DNA of 64,000 bases from Sclerodactyla briareus. Its lineage: Eukaryota; Echinodermata; Holothuroidea; Dendrochirotida; Sclerodactylidae. The notes under the pieces are model-generated. The model was not told where the DNA came from, searched no databases, and worked only from the letters and a program-made list of their open reading frames with translations. This document shows, one piece after another, positions 24,302-35,329 of the stretch (position 1 is the stretch's first letter; the number at the start of each line of letters is the position of its first letter). Made by a program: the position numbers and the translations under genes. The stretch covers positions 62,001 to 126,000 of the forward strand of contig JAODTK010002065.1 of NCBI GenBank assembly GCA_026419785.1, given 5' to 3'.

Positions 24302-24345
24302 AGCGACGAAGTGATCGCTAACTTTGTTCGGGCGAGACAAAAAAA

Positions 24346-24700
24346 CTGCCCTAAAATGTGCCGCCTGCTGAATACCACAATTCATCAGTTCACAGAGCAT
24401 GTAATTTGTGACCATCTAGGCGTATGTGGAATTTGACCGTTGAGATATAGAAACTCAATTCGATACCCTTTCCATGCATATCTATGTTAGAGGCAAACAT
24501 TGGGAGAAAATAAAAAAGTGGAGATCCTTCATCCTACCGCGTAATCTCATTACCCCACCCCCTCCCCTCCTCCTCCAACCCATGTGTGACATGACTTCGT
24601 CGGTCCTCAGCATTGATATCACCTGTATTATATACACATTCAATACAATGTCACTGAGATAATTCGGTTCATGATCATTCATTTCCTTATTATTTCTGGA
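24346..24700. other. Unassigned DNA
   Basis: No gene or repeat family recognised. Confidence 0.45.
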
Positions 24701-25265
24701 TAGGTCATTGCCGGTGAAATCCCCTCCCAGTCAGGTTACGTGGAACTACCTTGTTGGTGGCGTCTGCGGTAGGAATGATAGGTAATTACTGGATTCAACC
24801 CATTCCAGCAAACACAAAACGTTCTCGAACATTTTGAAAAGAGCTCCCGAAAATGTTTTCATCATGTTGACTGTGGTGTTTTTAAAAAACATTTTTATGA
24901 TGTCACTTTCAATAGACGTAACATGTTTTCAACGTTTCAATAATGTATATCATCGTAATACGAAATAAAATGTTGAGAAAATGTTTTCATAACATAATCA
25001 TTACACACACACAAAAAAAAAAAAACATTGGACGTAACATTTTCATAACGTTTTCGTTCATAAGTTTCTGTGTTTGCTGGGTATGTGGCCTGGTATTGCA
25101 TACGCAGTAAATCCACTGCAATGTCGGTTTACGGTCTTCTTTTATTTCCTTATTATGGAAGAGTGCTGAAAAAAGGCATTGCCGGTGGATTCCACTCACA
25201 GAGGATACTTAGAACTACCTTGTTGGTGGCAGTTTGCGGTTGGAATAAACGGGTTTATTACTTGA
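24700..25265 (+). repeat. Direct duplication around a TIR element
   Basis: The block ATTGCCGGTG...AACTACCTTGTTGGTGGC (about 24,709-24,760) recurs at about 25,174-25,232. The TIR element at 24,805-25,080 lies between the copies. The same phrase (TGCCGGTGAATCCCCC) opens the repeats at 28.08 and 33.38 kb. Confidence 0.65.
24805..25080. mobile_element. MITE-like foldback with CCAGCAAACACA terminal repeats
   Basis: Begins CCAGCAAACACAAAACGTT and ends with the inverse, GTGTTTGCTGG, enclosing 276 bp of AACGTTTTC/AAAATGTTTTC-like words. No open frame. No clear target-site duplication is visible. The structure is that of a short non-autonomous DNA transposon; family not assigned. Confidence 0.65.
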
Positions 25266-25435
25266 CTGAGATGTTATGTTTGTTGGCTGATCTTCGGAAT
25301 GGTCCTGCACACGTCACTGTGATACATGTCTATCACTTGCGTGCACACACAAAACAAGTTCATCAACAGCCCGACACTAGATGTCACAATCAGAAAAGGA
25401 CAATGTCCAGCGCACCAGACGGCTGGAAACTGAAG

Positions 25436-25464
25436 AATATATATATATATATTATATATAATAT

Positions 25465-25509
<45 letters not shown>

Positions 25510-25554
25510 TATATATATATTATATATATATATATATATTATATATATATATAT
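25436..25554. repeat. (AT)n microsatellite
   Basis: About 119 bp of nearly pure AT with single-base phase shifts. Open frames of Tyr/Ile repeats here are artefacts. Confidence 0.97.
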
Positions 25555-25659
25555 GAAATTGAAGAAATAACTCGAAACACGCACTTAAATGGTCCAGTAG
25601 CGACATGCTGAGCCTGTAACACAATAAACTGTTAAAACATCCTCAAATGTTTTGTGTGT

Positions 25660-26075
25660 TTTTTTGATAGGCGACTCTAGAATGAACGCAACTTATATAC
25701 GTGAATGTTAGTATTGTTCCGTAGTGATGTGGATGTTTTAGGTGTGAGCGCACGGGACAAGAGTCCTAATTTGGGGGACGGATCATTTCCTGGAAATACG
25801 GAATGATTTGCACATTTCTCTGGCACTTGAACACCGAAATCAGGCACTTGTAAGGAAATTCGTGCATTCATTTGCATATCCCGGGGTTTTCTCTGCCCCA
25901 AAGTTTCATACTTCTTCTCCCTCGAAAATTTCTACGCCCCCCTCCCCCCCCCCCCCCCCCTCCCTCGGTGCGCCTATGTTTCCAGTAGGGAGGATGGTGA
26001 CTCAGAACATGGTCATTGAAAGCTCTCTATCGGAAAATCGGAGACTTATTCATGTGCGTTCTAAAATGATAAACT
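25660..26075 (+). repeat. Dispersed repeat, block B, copy 1
   Basis: From GATAGGCGACTCTAGA to TTATTCATGTGCGTTCTA this matches 29,672-30,045 (block B copy 2) closely, including TGATGTGGATGTT, TCATTGAAAGCTCT and CTTATTCATGTGCGTTCT. A 24-nt C-rich run (25,937-25,960) interrupts copy 1. The frame is partly open in both, but the two peptides diverge by frameshifts; I do not call a gene. Confidence 0.75.
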
Positions 26076-26799
26076 TGTCACCCAGGCACATGCTGAATAC
26101 AAACAGACGTTTTCTCGGAACGTACACCACCCGCCATTTAGGAGAGAACTGCAGGATTGATTGTAAAGATGCTGATATCATAGCTAAATGTTTCAGTCAA
26201 CCCGACGTCGTAGAATTCCCGATACGGAGTTACATGACCTTTGAGCTTCAGTTTCAGTTTCAGTTTCAATTTTATCATTTTCAGGTTTATCATTTTCGAA
26301 GTGTGTGCATGTGTATCGCGCAAAACGGCAAGATCAGAAAACATCCCCTCATACAGTAATGAATTATGAGAATTACAAGTTGCTGCTGAACTTCACACAA
26401 TTAATGAGGTGGAATAAGCTCATGAAATGCCGACCTCCGTACATTAGATTAAGGATAAAATGTTGTATCAGCCGTATATACTACATATATACTGAACAAT
26501 TAATATCGACCTAACTACCTGACTCGACCCATGCACAGTATTTTTGAAGAAAAAAATATATATGATGGTCCTAGAACAGGCCATTGTGGTACCCCACATA
26601 TACGGTACCAAACAATGAGGATAAGACCAATCTAATAGTAGCCTTCATGTCATTTTATTCAATTTATTACACGTAATTATACAGTGGCCTATTGCATTCT
26701 AACCTTGCGTTTCACAGGCTTAATTCTGGCAGCCTGGGCGAAAACTCAATAACTGTGACTATATCGAGGAGAGGGGAGAGGAACTCGCTAGTTTATATC
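26076..26799. other. Unassigned DNA
   Basis: Contains a short (TTTCAG)n at about 26,247-26,266. Nothing else recognised. Confidence 0.45.
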
Positions 26800-27150
26800 A
26801 TTCAAACTTCCTCGTATATCACAACAATTCAACATTCTTTAACATTCAAAATTCTCCCAAGAAATTTTCGCTTTGTAGTTGACCTGGGGTGTTTATTTTT
26901 TAACAGTGAATAATAACAACTGGCAGATAGATAATCTCTGTCAATTGGCATCGTTTGATCTGAACTTCCCTAACATTTCTGTCAGCGAAATTCAAAGTGA
27001 AGCATTTCCGACATACTTCTACCATGCGTCTGCTCCGTTGTCACCTCACCCGACCTGGGGCGAGAAGAGTCGTTGACCTGAATCAATACACCAGGGGGTT
27101 TACGGGGAATTCAAAAGAATCAAAAGAAGATTTCCCCCTGTGGTTTGTAT
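26800..27150 (+). repeat. Dispersed repeat, block A, copy 1
   Basis: Words such as CTTCCTCGTATATCACAACA, GATAATCTCTGTCAATTGGC and CTCCGTTGTCACCTCACCCG match 29,295-29,560 (block A copy 2). Here block A lies after block B, while at 29.3-30.05 kb it lies before it. Confidence 0.65.
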
Positions 27151-27246
27151 TTCCTCGAACGACGACCTTAACGTTAACGAAACTTGCCGCCGCTATGCTT
27201 GGTAGGCTATAATTCTGACTGACTAAAATACTTTCCTCGCCTCACC

Positions 27247-27670
27247 TCATCTATCCGTGGTCGGGACGACTTGGGGCACCACTGGCAACCGCTTTCTTTC
27301 CTTTCTCCATTCCTCTCTGTCCTCCTCACTTTTCGCACATCGTCTTCCCTGTCCACTCGGTGGTGTGCTTCCTCCCCATCTCTCTCCTCCTCTCCTTTTG
27401 CCTGCCTCTCTTATATACAGTCCTTGTGTGTGGTATTGTTGTAGTTTTGGCAAGTCCTGTTGATCTTGTGATATGTCCATTCCACTTCAATTTCCGTCTC
27501 TTCTCTGTGGTCAGAACTGAAGATCTCATGAGCCTGGGCCCCCCCCACTGCCTGACTGCGTGGTTACTCCGTCCCGTACCCCTCTCTCTCGCATTCGTGC
27601 TCCCATGTACGAGATGCCAAGTGAGTTCTCATCTCAGTTGCCTGTATCCTTCCCTCCAAGTCCGCTGACA
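27247..27670 (-). pseudogene. RTE-like LINE reverse transcriptase, C-terminal remnant
   Basis: The minus strand encodes, across three frames, the C-terminal tail of an endonuclease/reverse transcriptase ORF: ADLEGRIQATEMR (near 27,660), then KRRKLKWNGHITRSTGLAKT (about 27,500-27,440), then KERRREMGRKHTTEWTG, and finally AKSEEDREEWRKERKRLPVV ending at 27,247. These match the 'RRKL-W-GHVTR-GLAKT ... GRRRGRQRKRWEDNI-EWTG ... DR-EWR' signature of RTE-like animal elements, known to me from pattern memory. At least two frameshifts separate the blocks. Catalytic reverse transcriptase motifs are absent, so this is a 5'-truncated dead copy of about 420 bp. Confidence 0.8.
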
Positions 27671-28079
27671 ATATTGAAATTTTGAATTGAATATCGAAAT
27701 TACAAGGAAAATTGAAATAAGTATCCAATCACACACAAACATTTGAATTGGGCTCTGCCTCACTACACGTGATGTTCGACGTATAAATTGAATAGGGAAA
27801 ATATTCCACGCAAGCCGAAAATGGTAGCACGTGGAACAAGCGCAGTCGAAACGCTTGGTAGCTGCGGACGGCAAAATTCCTTTGGCGAATACATTGCATG
27901 CTCTTCGCCATTTCACATTTATCGTATGTTCACATTAATGACCTTTACTGACATCACCTTGGATTGATCTGACATGTCTACCACATTGGCGAGATTGCTG
28001 TATGTACCTAGCACAACTCATATGAACCCAGCACAACTTATGTCTAGGCGTTTAGCAGTGAACAGTGGACACACTTGGA
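27671..28079. other. Unassigned DNA
   Basis: AT-rich start (many AATTGAAAT words) next to the LINE remnant, then unique sequence. No gene recognised. Confidence 0.45.
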
Positions 28080-28470
28080 ACTGCTGGTGAGTCCCCCATT
28101 GCTTCGATTCATTCCACCAACCCCTAGGAGTAGGTTCACCACATGGCTAAAGTCCAGCCAGCACCTACATAATGAGAAAGTGAGACAGGATCTTCTCACA
28201 GAAGAACGGCCTGTATGTCCCCCATTGCCTCTATTTATTCCCCCTTATGCTGACTACAGGTAATTTATTAAACAGACCTCTTCTAGCTGCTGCCTGATCA
28301 ATAGGAATGGCTGTGGGAAGGCTAATTGGGTGGGTGGGGGGTAATTATTGGATGTTAATAAAATAACAAAAAAATGTTACTCCAGCCCAGCCAGTGGCAT
28401 GCTATCAACCCACCAAGTTTCAACCTGATCGCATGTAAGGTTTAGAAGTTAGAAGTTATGAGTGAACTTG
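28080..28470 (+). repeat. Dispersed repeat, matches 33.38-33.74 kb
   Basis: Shared blocks in order: GTGAGTCCCCCATTGC, CCAGCCAGCACCTACATAAT, GAATGGCTGTGGGAAG, GGTAATTATTGG, CCAGTGGCATGCT and GTTATGAGTGAAC. The copy at 33.38 kb has the same order with indels. Noncoding. Confidence 0.75.
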
Positions 28471-29290
28471 ATGCTGCTCACCCGCAGTTAAAAATTAGTT
28501 TGAAGGTACTCAGAATGAGTAACATCGTGAGTTTGAAGTTACTCAAGACTGCAAGATGGGTAATTTTGAGGCTATTACCATGGTGACAATCCTCAGAGTA
28601 TTTATTATTTAGAGTAACTTCTTCAATACATACCAAAACAAAAGTGTGTTAAAGCGTAAAACAACCCTGTAGTGAGGTGATGATGGGTGTGGGGTGGTCA
28701 AGCGATCGGGTGCTGAGCAGGGATTCGCGTGTTGTGTCGTGTGCGCGGCGTGTGTGCGTATGCGTGTATGTGTGAGGGTGCGTGTGTGGGGCATGTTCGG
28801 TCATTCGAATTTAATTGTTTCTGGGACGAGTTTGGAATTGACTGACGCATGTACATAATGGAGTAGATAGATAGGTGCAATATATACTCAGGTGCAGTGT
28901 GAACAGCTGTACTCCCTATGAGGACAACATCTCGATCTGAGTGCACTGTGTTCGCTGTTCATTATCACACCCAGTCTGACAGGAGTGCAATTCCAGTGAT
29001 CTGGGGGTACCAAACCAAAATCTCTTGTACGATGCGCGCCACCCATTCTGGCGCTCCGCTCATAGTCTCGCTGTCCATTCGGGAGAAAATAATCCAGTCG
29101 GAATTTAGGAGAGTGACACCCCTAACAAGAGAGCCTAGCTACGGCCCATGACGGACCTGCCTTTACCCCATCAAGCGTTTACCGGGTATGACCCTATACA
29201 AGCAAATGTCACGATGAAAACCCTCGGAATTCCAATAGCTGGATATAAGATGACGAGGGGTGAGTAAGGAATGCGAGCATCTTATACGCA
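28471..29290. other. Unassigned DNA with GT-rich stretch
   Basis: A GTGTGCG-rich stretch lies at about 28,735-28,790. No gene recognised. Confidence 0.45.
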
Positions 29291-29294
29291 TTAA

Positions 29295-30060
29295 AACGTC
29301 CTCGAATACATCACAACACATAACCTTTCAAGATATCGTCAACCTGTAGTTTTCTACAATGATTACTGATTGATAACTTACCGGGTCAAGAGAGATAATC
29401 TTTTTCCAGTTGGCATCGTTTTATCTGAACCTTCCTGGAGTCGAGGAGTAACGCCTCTGCCCTGTCTGTTTGGAGAAAAGTTTGAGGGACGCATATCCGA
29501 CATACCTCTCCTATCTCCTCCGTTGTCACCTTATCCGCCTCGGAGCGAGAAAGTCTTGACCTTGTCAAGGCGGTTTACGCTGAAGAAGTTACTATCAGCC
29601 GGAGATACGGAGACTTCAAATCCAGTAATAAAACAAAATTTAGATTATTCTTACAAGTTCTGTTGTTTTTCTGATAGGGCGACTCTTGGAGGTGAACGCA
29701 ACCTTATAATTGTCTGTTGGTATTTTCCGAGTGATGTGGATGTTCTAGGTGTGAGCACACAGGACTCTCCAATCTGGGGGCATATTATTTATTGAAATAT
29801 ACGGGACAATTGGCACATTTTCGGGCACTTACCAGGAAAGTCATGAATTTATTTGCAATTCGGGGTTCTCTCTGCCCCCAAAGTTTACATATTTATTACT
29901 CTAATTTCTACCTCAGAAATTCAGCGCATCTCCCCTCCCTCTCCTCATGCACCTATGGTTTTAATATGGGGAGGACAGTTACTTCAATAGTCATTGAAAG
30001 CTCTTTATCGGACAATCGACGACTTATTCATGTGCGTTCTATGAATGATATCTCCTCTCC
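29295..30060 (+). repeat. Dispersed repeat, blocks A then B, copy 2
   Basis: Block A (29,295-29,590) and block B (29,650-30,060) are adjacent here. See 25.66-26.08 and 26.80-27.15 kb for the other copies, where the order is reversed. Block A copy 2 reads TTTTCCAGTTGGCATCGTTT; block B ends with CTTATTCATGTGCGTTCTAT. No recognised domain in the open frames. Confidence 0.75.
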
Positions 30061-30454
30061 CCAGAATCATCTCATGCCTCAATCCTACGTACCCAGCTGC
30101 CCAGCAGAACTGAGATCGCGCAAATATTTAGAACACTATTAGATTTATCCCACCCGCGCGGAGTGTCTACGTAGTCTGGATCTGTCTGCATGCTGACATC
30201 TGCTCATTTATCACTTTTTGAATCGTCGATTACCATTGTAGGAACTGATCAGACAATATGTTTTCTCTCGGGTCTACTCTTGAGGTCGTCTCCAAATTGG
30301 ATTATTTATACCCCCTTCCATTTCGGTAAACGGTATCTTGTCATCTAATGTACACGTACAATTAGTCCCGATATGCCACGGTCCGATTTCGAGAGTTTAC
30401 GTAGACCCAACCATCATCACCTTTGCTGAGTGGGGAAGATACAGATCTTTCTTA
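30061..30454. other. Unassigned DNA
   Basis: Nothing recognised. Confidence 0.45.
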
Positions 30455-31010
30455 ATTGTCAGGAATTCCTATGTTCAGTATGTATGTTTCCTCTTATAAG
30501 CCACCAACTTCTGCTTGGATTCGAGGGGATTGCCTCTGGACCCCCACAGGGACCTTCAGTGGTCCCCTGTACCTCTTGGCTACCTCTAGCAATAGCCCTC
30601 AGTATGACCCGTACTAAGCTGAAAGCACCGTGAGAGGAAGTCAACAACCGCCTCCTTTTCTGTAGGTTCCTGATTTGTTGAATCGGTGTTCATGTAATTT
30701 CCGTACTCCAGTTCATTAGCTATAGCTTCACAGAGATGTAGTCGAGACCGGTCTCGGTCTCGAATTATTGTCGAATTGTCGGTCTCGACTCTCGGCCTAT
30801 TCGGTTTCGACTACATCTCTGTAGCTTCAAGGCTTTGGAAATTATTGAGAGGAACGGCATGGTGGCAATGGAAATTCTTTGATCTGTGTCCCTCAGAGTG
30901 CACCAGATGATTGACTTCTAGGAGCTTCGCCCTTAGACCCAACAGGGGAACTTCGGCGGTCCCCTGTACCCCTGACAGTAGGCGCAAAGCGTCAGAGCAT
31001 GTAAATGTCC
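30455..31010 (+). repeat. GGACCCC/GTCCCCTGTACC dispersed words, two partial copies
   Basis: CTCTGGACCCCCACAGGGAC with GGTCCCCTGTACCTCT (30,533-30,575) resembles TTAGACCCAACAGGGGAACT with GGTCCCCTGTACCCCT (30,934-30,973). The hAT-type MITE at 30,731 lies between them. Noncoding. Confidence 0.45.
30731..30821. mobile_element. hAT-type MITE, 91 bp, with 8-bp target duplication
   Basis: Termini are CAGAGATGTAGTCGAGACCG and the inverse of CAGAGATGTAGTCGAAACCG, 19 of 20 bases alike. The element is flanked on both sides by TAGCTTCA (30,723-30,730 and 30,822-30,829), a perfect 8-bp direct repeat. A terminal CAGAG and an 8-bp duplication are hallmarks of hAT-superfamily insertions. The interior is 51 bp of GGTCTCG/CGAATT words and cannot encode a protein, so it depends on a transposase elsewhere. 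The intact duplication and near-identical termini suggest a fairly recent insertion. Confidence 0.88.
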
Positions 31011-33350
31011 CGCTAGTTTTTTCTGGATCAGTGAAAAGAGAATAACCAACTTATTTCCTATTTCTTGCGGATATACTTCAGTGCCCTTGCCTTTGTTGAA
31101 AGTGACTTGATGCCCTTTTGAAATCTTCAACCCCCCCCCCCCCATCCGCTGAAAATTTGTCCTTGCATTGTTAAATTCGAGGCTTGTGACTAAATAAAAA
31201 GAAAACATTAAACACTCGTTTTCATTGGTAGCTAATCATTAACGACAACGGTGGGCTTGGCTACAAATACCAGCATAGTTCTAATCGTGGAGAATGGAAA
31301 ACGGTATTTATACCAAACCCCATGTCAATACGAAGTTCTAAGGTTTAAGTTATTAGCCTTCAAGTTTTGGTCCATCATGCAGAAAGAAATGGGGGATAAT
31401 CCCAATCGCGCAATAGCGCATGACGTCACACTTGACAACCCGGGAGTTATTTCATGTATTCATTGTTTCATTTTGCTGAATAAGTCAACATTCAGCAAGG
31501 TTCTGTTGTCTTCCTCTCACCAGACCAGCACTCCTGTGTTGTATCTCTTCTCCACGTTGCACAATGAATAATTAGGAAAAATATCTCATTTCAGTAATTT
31601 TTGGAAGACTCACTACATCAGGAATTGTGCTTACCAATAAGAACTCCTGGCCAATGTTTGGTAGCATTCAAAAATTTAAAAGTGCTTACCAATCATTTTT
31701 ACCGAATTCCCACCCTGACCAAACTCATGGAGAGAAATACACTTGCGCTCTTGTTAGGGCATGAGCAACTATTATGACGGAATTATGAAGGAAAAAGGAA
31801 TTTGGTGAGCCCGCTGAGGAATGCTGTAGCCTATATAGATTTCGATGACATTGTTCAGGAATTATTGGCAAGGTGGGTGGGAGTCCCAGGGTTAGAAGTT
31901 CCGAACGTACAGGAGTTGTGGGCTGCATGAACATCTTTCGTAGGCATTAAGTGGCGAATGAGACCAATGCCCATTGTATACCACTCTTACTGACGTTTTG
32001 TCATTCACGCTCTTTAAGGAGGGAGCACAAGAAGCGGCTAACACCAGCGGCAACAGCCTGTCACATGTTGTATATGACTCGGAGTTCTCCTCATCTTCTT
32101 CGGGAAAGGTGTTCACTTGCACCGTGGTTGAACTTTCTTAATATTTAGTAAAACAGTAAGCCCTAGTACTATACAGTAGTTGCTACGTGTCCACCCCACC
32201 ATCGCTCATTGATAACACCTTCTATATGAGCCTAGGCTAACTTGTCCCCAATAGAACATTCATACTTGCAGTACGTTTCAATAGATCCAACCAACACCTA
32301 ACGAAACCCTGACCACTAACTATATATCCATTACACCACCCATAACCGTAATACAAATATGGCCTACAACCCCCCTCAATATATAACTGGTACGAATCTG
32401 GACTGTGTGGTGCAGCCGCTAGGCTTGCTCCAAACCACATTCACAATGTGCAATTCACTGTAATGTAATAATAATGCCTAGGGGGCGGGGGCATAGGCCT
32501 AACTTCACGCCTGTATAACGCTAACGAGATCAGGATCTTGGGGGCGCCTATGTACTTAAGTCCTAATTCCTACTCCAGTCTAGTAATTAGGCAGTACTTG
32601 CTGCATGCTGTTCCAGAATACGAAATCAAGTTGAGAAAAATCCCGGTATTGATAATGCGATCTACAGTACAAACGCTGAAAGGTTTTAGGTCAAAAGGAT
32701 CAAATTAATGACGTCAATTCTGCCTTGAAGCGGGCGTGTTCGAGCCACTGTTTTCCTTCTGTTTCCTATATATCCAAGCGATAAAATTCACTCGTATTGA
32801 AGGATTTATTCCATCGAATATCAATGAAAAATCATGGTTATATTTGACGAAGCCATGTATGACCTAGGCCTCGCCAGTACATGGTGCACTGATGATGCTG
32901 TTGAGCTCAGTGCGTAACCACTTACCTTTCATCCCGATGAGTCCTGCAAAATGACCCCCAGATATTTATGTTGTCCCAGATCACTATATTCAGGATAACA
33001 CACATTGTACAAAACCTATCTCCTATATCCCAAACAAATTCCATGAGTTGTTCCGTTATTATACTGTTTTAATTTATGTTTAGTCGAAATTTTTAGCATG
33101 GTGGTTGCCATTTTATCACCAATGTCTACCGTCGGTCAGTCTGGTAAACTTCAGAAAGCGCGCGTACGTCCGCAAAAAATTCTCCCGATCCGATTTTAAG
33201 GGACGACCGTCCGGCCGATCGGATGACGGACAGTGTGCGATAGGTGTGTTATACTATGAACAAATCAAAATGATCTCGATTTTTGCGTACAGCCACTAAT
33301 CGACGCGCTCTTTGGCGGACCGGTTGACGGACGTAAAAAACTGATAGGTG
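31011..33350. other. Unassigned DNA
   Basis: A poly-C run at about 31,131-31,143, perfect TGACGTCA sites at 31,421-31,428 and 32,709-32,716, and a micro-exon-like minus-strand pattern near 32,930-32,950 (GATGAAAG|GTAAGTGG) are the only landmarks. No gene recognised. Confidence 0.45.
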
Positions 33351-33352
33351 TG

Positions 33353-33735
33353 CCCCCCCCCCCCCCTTTTGAATGGAACTGCCGGTGAATCCCCCATTGC
33401 CTCAATTCATTACACCATGGATGTAGTTCCACACAGGGCTACAGTCCAGCCAGTCCTTACATAATGAGAAGGTGATGACGGATCTTCCCACAGAGGATTG
33501 TGTGAAGGTTGGTAATGTCAACAAAATTACTTCAGCAAGTAGCTCATGGGAATGACTGTGGAAGATTGGGGTAATTATGGAAATTTATTAACATTAATCC
33601 CAAGTTCGTCAACAAAAAATGGCAATCGCCCTGCCAAGTGGCGAGCTGCAACAACCCGCCAAGTTAAATCCGATCGATGTACGGTTTAAAAGTAATGAGT
33701 GAATGTGACGAACAGATCGGACGAACGAACAGATC
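33353..33735 (+). repeat. Dispersed repeat, second copy of the 28.08 kb family, after a poly-C run
   Basis: Poly-C at 33,353-33,366, then CTGCCGGTGAATCCCCCATT, CCAGCCAGTCCTTACATAAT, GGAATGACTGTGGAAG, GGGGTAATTATGG, AAGTAATGAGTGAA, in the same order as at 28.08 kb. A short (GAACNGAACAGATCG) reiteration closes it. Confidence 0.75.
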
Positions 33736-34914
33736 GTAACTAACAACGAACGGATGGAGAGACATGACTTGTATAGCTGCTCAACGCAGCCTAGAAATAG
33801 TCATAATCCGTATTTGACCAGGTTTCGGTTAAGATTTCGTGTAAACGGATTCGGCTCAACTCTGAACTGGGCGTTTTGCGTTTTCAAAAATACAATTCGA
33901 TGGAATTCTCGATACTTGTTCTTGCAGTGGACATATACAGATTAGACTGCACCAAATTACAAAAGAAAAGAACAAACACCGATATTAGCAACGGAACTTG
34001 AAAACAAAACATCAAATTGGCAGACTTATTGGCCAATAACAACTAGCCTTCAATCCATGCCTGTCCGGCACCAGCGGTACATAACCTGTAAGCACTGGAT
34101 AGTAGCTATCCGACCATCACGACAATACATTCCGTGGGCCCATCGCACACAGGACCCCATAATTTTAATAATTACTCGCGCTGTGAAAATTTTGGATGGG
34201 CCTCTGAGAACTCCGTACAAGAAAAAACATGCTCATCAACGCCACCAGGCATGTACTCTGCCTTAACATAAATTTTGGCAGTTACTGTCAAATGTTATAT
34301 AGCAACAAACGTGTCAGCAGTGGTGTTTCTTGATTTACCGGTATTTACATTGTTTGCGCCCCGGTCACGACAGGGGGCACTCGCGCGCGGCGGGTCAAGG
34401 TTATACAAAATCGTAGGGAAGGAAACCACGCCTTGCCCGGATATTAACGAGCTCTTGCGAGAGACCGCGCTAGAACTCAGTAACATGTATTCAGTCGGTA
34501 GGATTTATCTGTACCAGATTCGCTTTCTCATTCATAACCAAGATTGAGCAAATAATTAGAGTGGTGCTACATTCTGAGCAGTGCTTCGGGAAGTGCCGAC
34601 TAACAGTTGCTAAACACCTCATCACTTTTGGAACGCCTCGACATGCTGAACAAGGTCTCATAACTCTAAACGTGTTCCATGCCTACAACTGTACAACCCC
34701 CGATCACTACAAAACAGGAAAAGAAGAAGAAGAAAAAAATATTACATTTCCTGTGACTTTAATTAGTGAACAAGTTTTGATTATAAATGCACATGGGAAG
34801 TGATAGCAGGAAAAGTGTATGAAAAGTGCTCAATATCTGAACACTGCTAAACTTGTTCATGGCATAAAGGTACAATGTTTGGAGTATAAACTGTCACAAA
34901 GCGTCGTCGAACTA
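33736..34914. other. Unassigned DNA
   Basis: A 90-codon plus frame (34,275-34,547) has no recognised domain. Nothing else supported. Confidence 0.45.
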
Positions 34915-35045
34915 GACATCGCCTGGCCTGGAAACCAGTGTTAAAACATGTTAATCTTTCCAGTGTTTGTTCGTCCCGCCTAAGGGAGTCGACCCTAACT
35001 CATAACAGACTGCAAGCCGATACGCTAACCACCACGTGACCACAG
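34915..35045 (-). mobile_element. tRNA-derived SINE head, minus strand
   Basis: On the minus strand, GTGGTGGTTAGCGTATCGG (35,017-35,035) resembles a pol III A box with D-arm, and AGGGTCGACTCCC (34,984-34,996) a B box. About 20 nt separate them; the D- and T-arm-like stems are plausible but the acceptor stem and a clean anticodon arm are not. It looks like a decayed SINE head, unrelated in sequence to the one at 11.1 kb. Confidence 0.45.
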
Positions 35046-35329
35046 TGGGATGGCCAACTGGGCGGGGAAGGGGCTACCTGGCGTGAGCATCACCCAGTCT
35101 CGGTCATGGCACTGGAAAATTCACCTAAGGAGGAAGAAAAGAGAAATCGATTTTTTAGATGGGGGGGGGGCGGTGGGTTACGAAGGCGGACATCCCTTTT
35201 CCCTGGGCTATCCCTAGCGGAAAGTTGCTGTCTCAAACCCATTGGGTAAAACGCCAACGGTATGTCCTCACATTTGAGCAATTGGTGGGAGAGACAATGT
35301 CAAACTCATTTGATAACGCCCAAGATCAT
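35046..35329. other. Unassigned DNA with poly-G
   Basis: A G run at about 35,161-35,170; otherwise nothing recognised. Confidence 0.45.

Larger units (their letters stand above)
20690..24345 (-). repeat. Large composite dispersed repeat, TGACCT-rich
   Basis: A degenerate noncoding repeat with short reiterated phrases: TGACCTCCAGTGACCT, CACCAAGTTTCATG, AAATTATGCAAATTAGAC. Blocks match, in opposite orientation and the same order, the region 57.18-60.06 kb: the AGACAAAA/(CA)n end (24.07-24.35 kb with 57.18-57.43 kb), the TTGCCCTGTAA/GTGTGCTAC block (20.95-21.18 kb with 57.93-58.15 kb) and the GACTCGAGTCA block (23.34-23.56 kb with 59.88-60.07 kb). I chose minus so that both copies read alike. 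A minus-strand frame at 23,096-23,395 (99 codons, FSISWLRKLLFSIFGQL) lies in a block also found at 5.8 kb, where it is interrupted. No domain recognised. Confidence 0.75.

Noticed and set aside
25390-25584. Tyr/Ile-rich proteins at 25.4 and 51.4 kb
   Set aside because: Pure translation of (AT)n microsatellites.
32930-32955. Micro-exon or spliced-leader-like GATGAAAG|GTAAGTGG on the minus strand
   Set aside because: A strong donor with an 18-nt putative exon after TTTTGCAG, but no coding continuity and no Sm site or repeated array as a spliced-leader gene would show.
34972-35045. A tRNA gene on the minus strand
   Set aside because: No acceptor stem pairing and an irregular anticodon region; called SINE-like instead.
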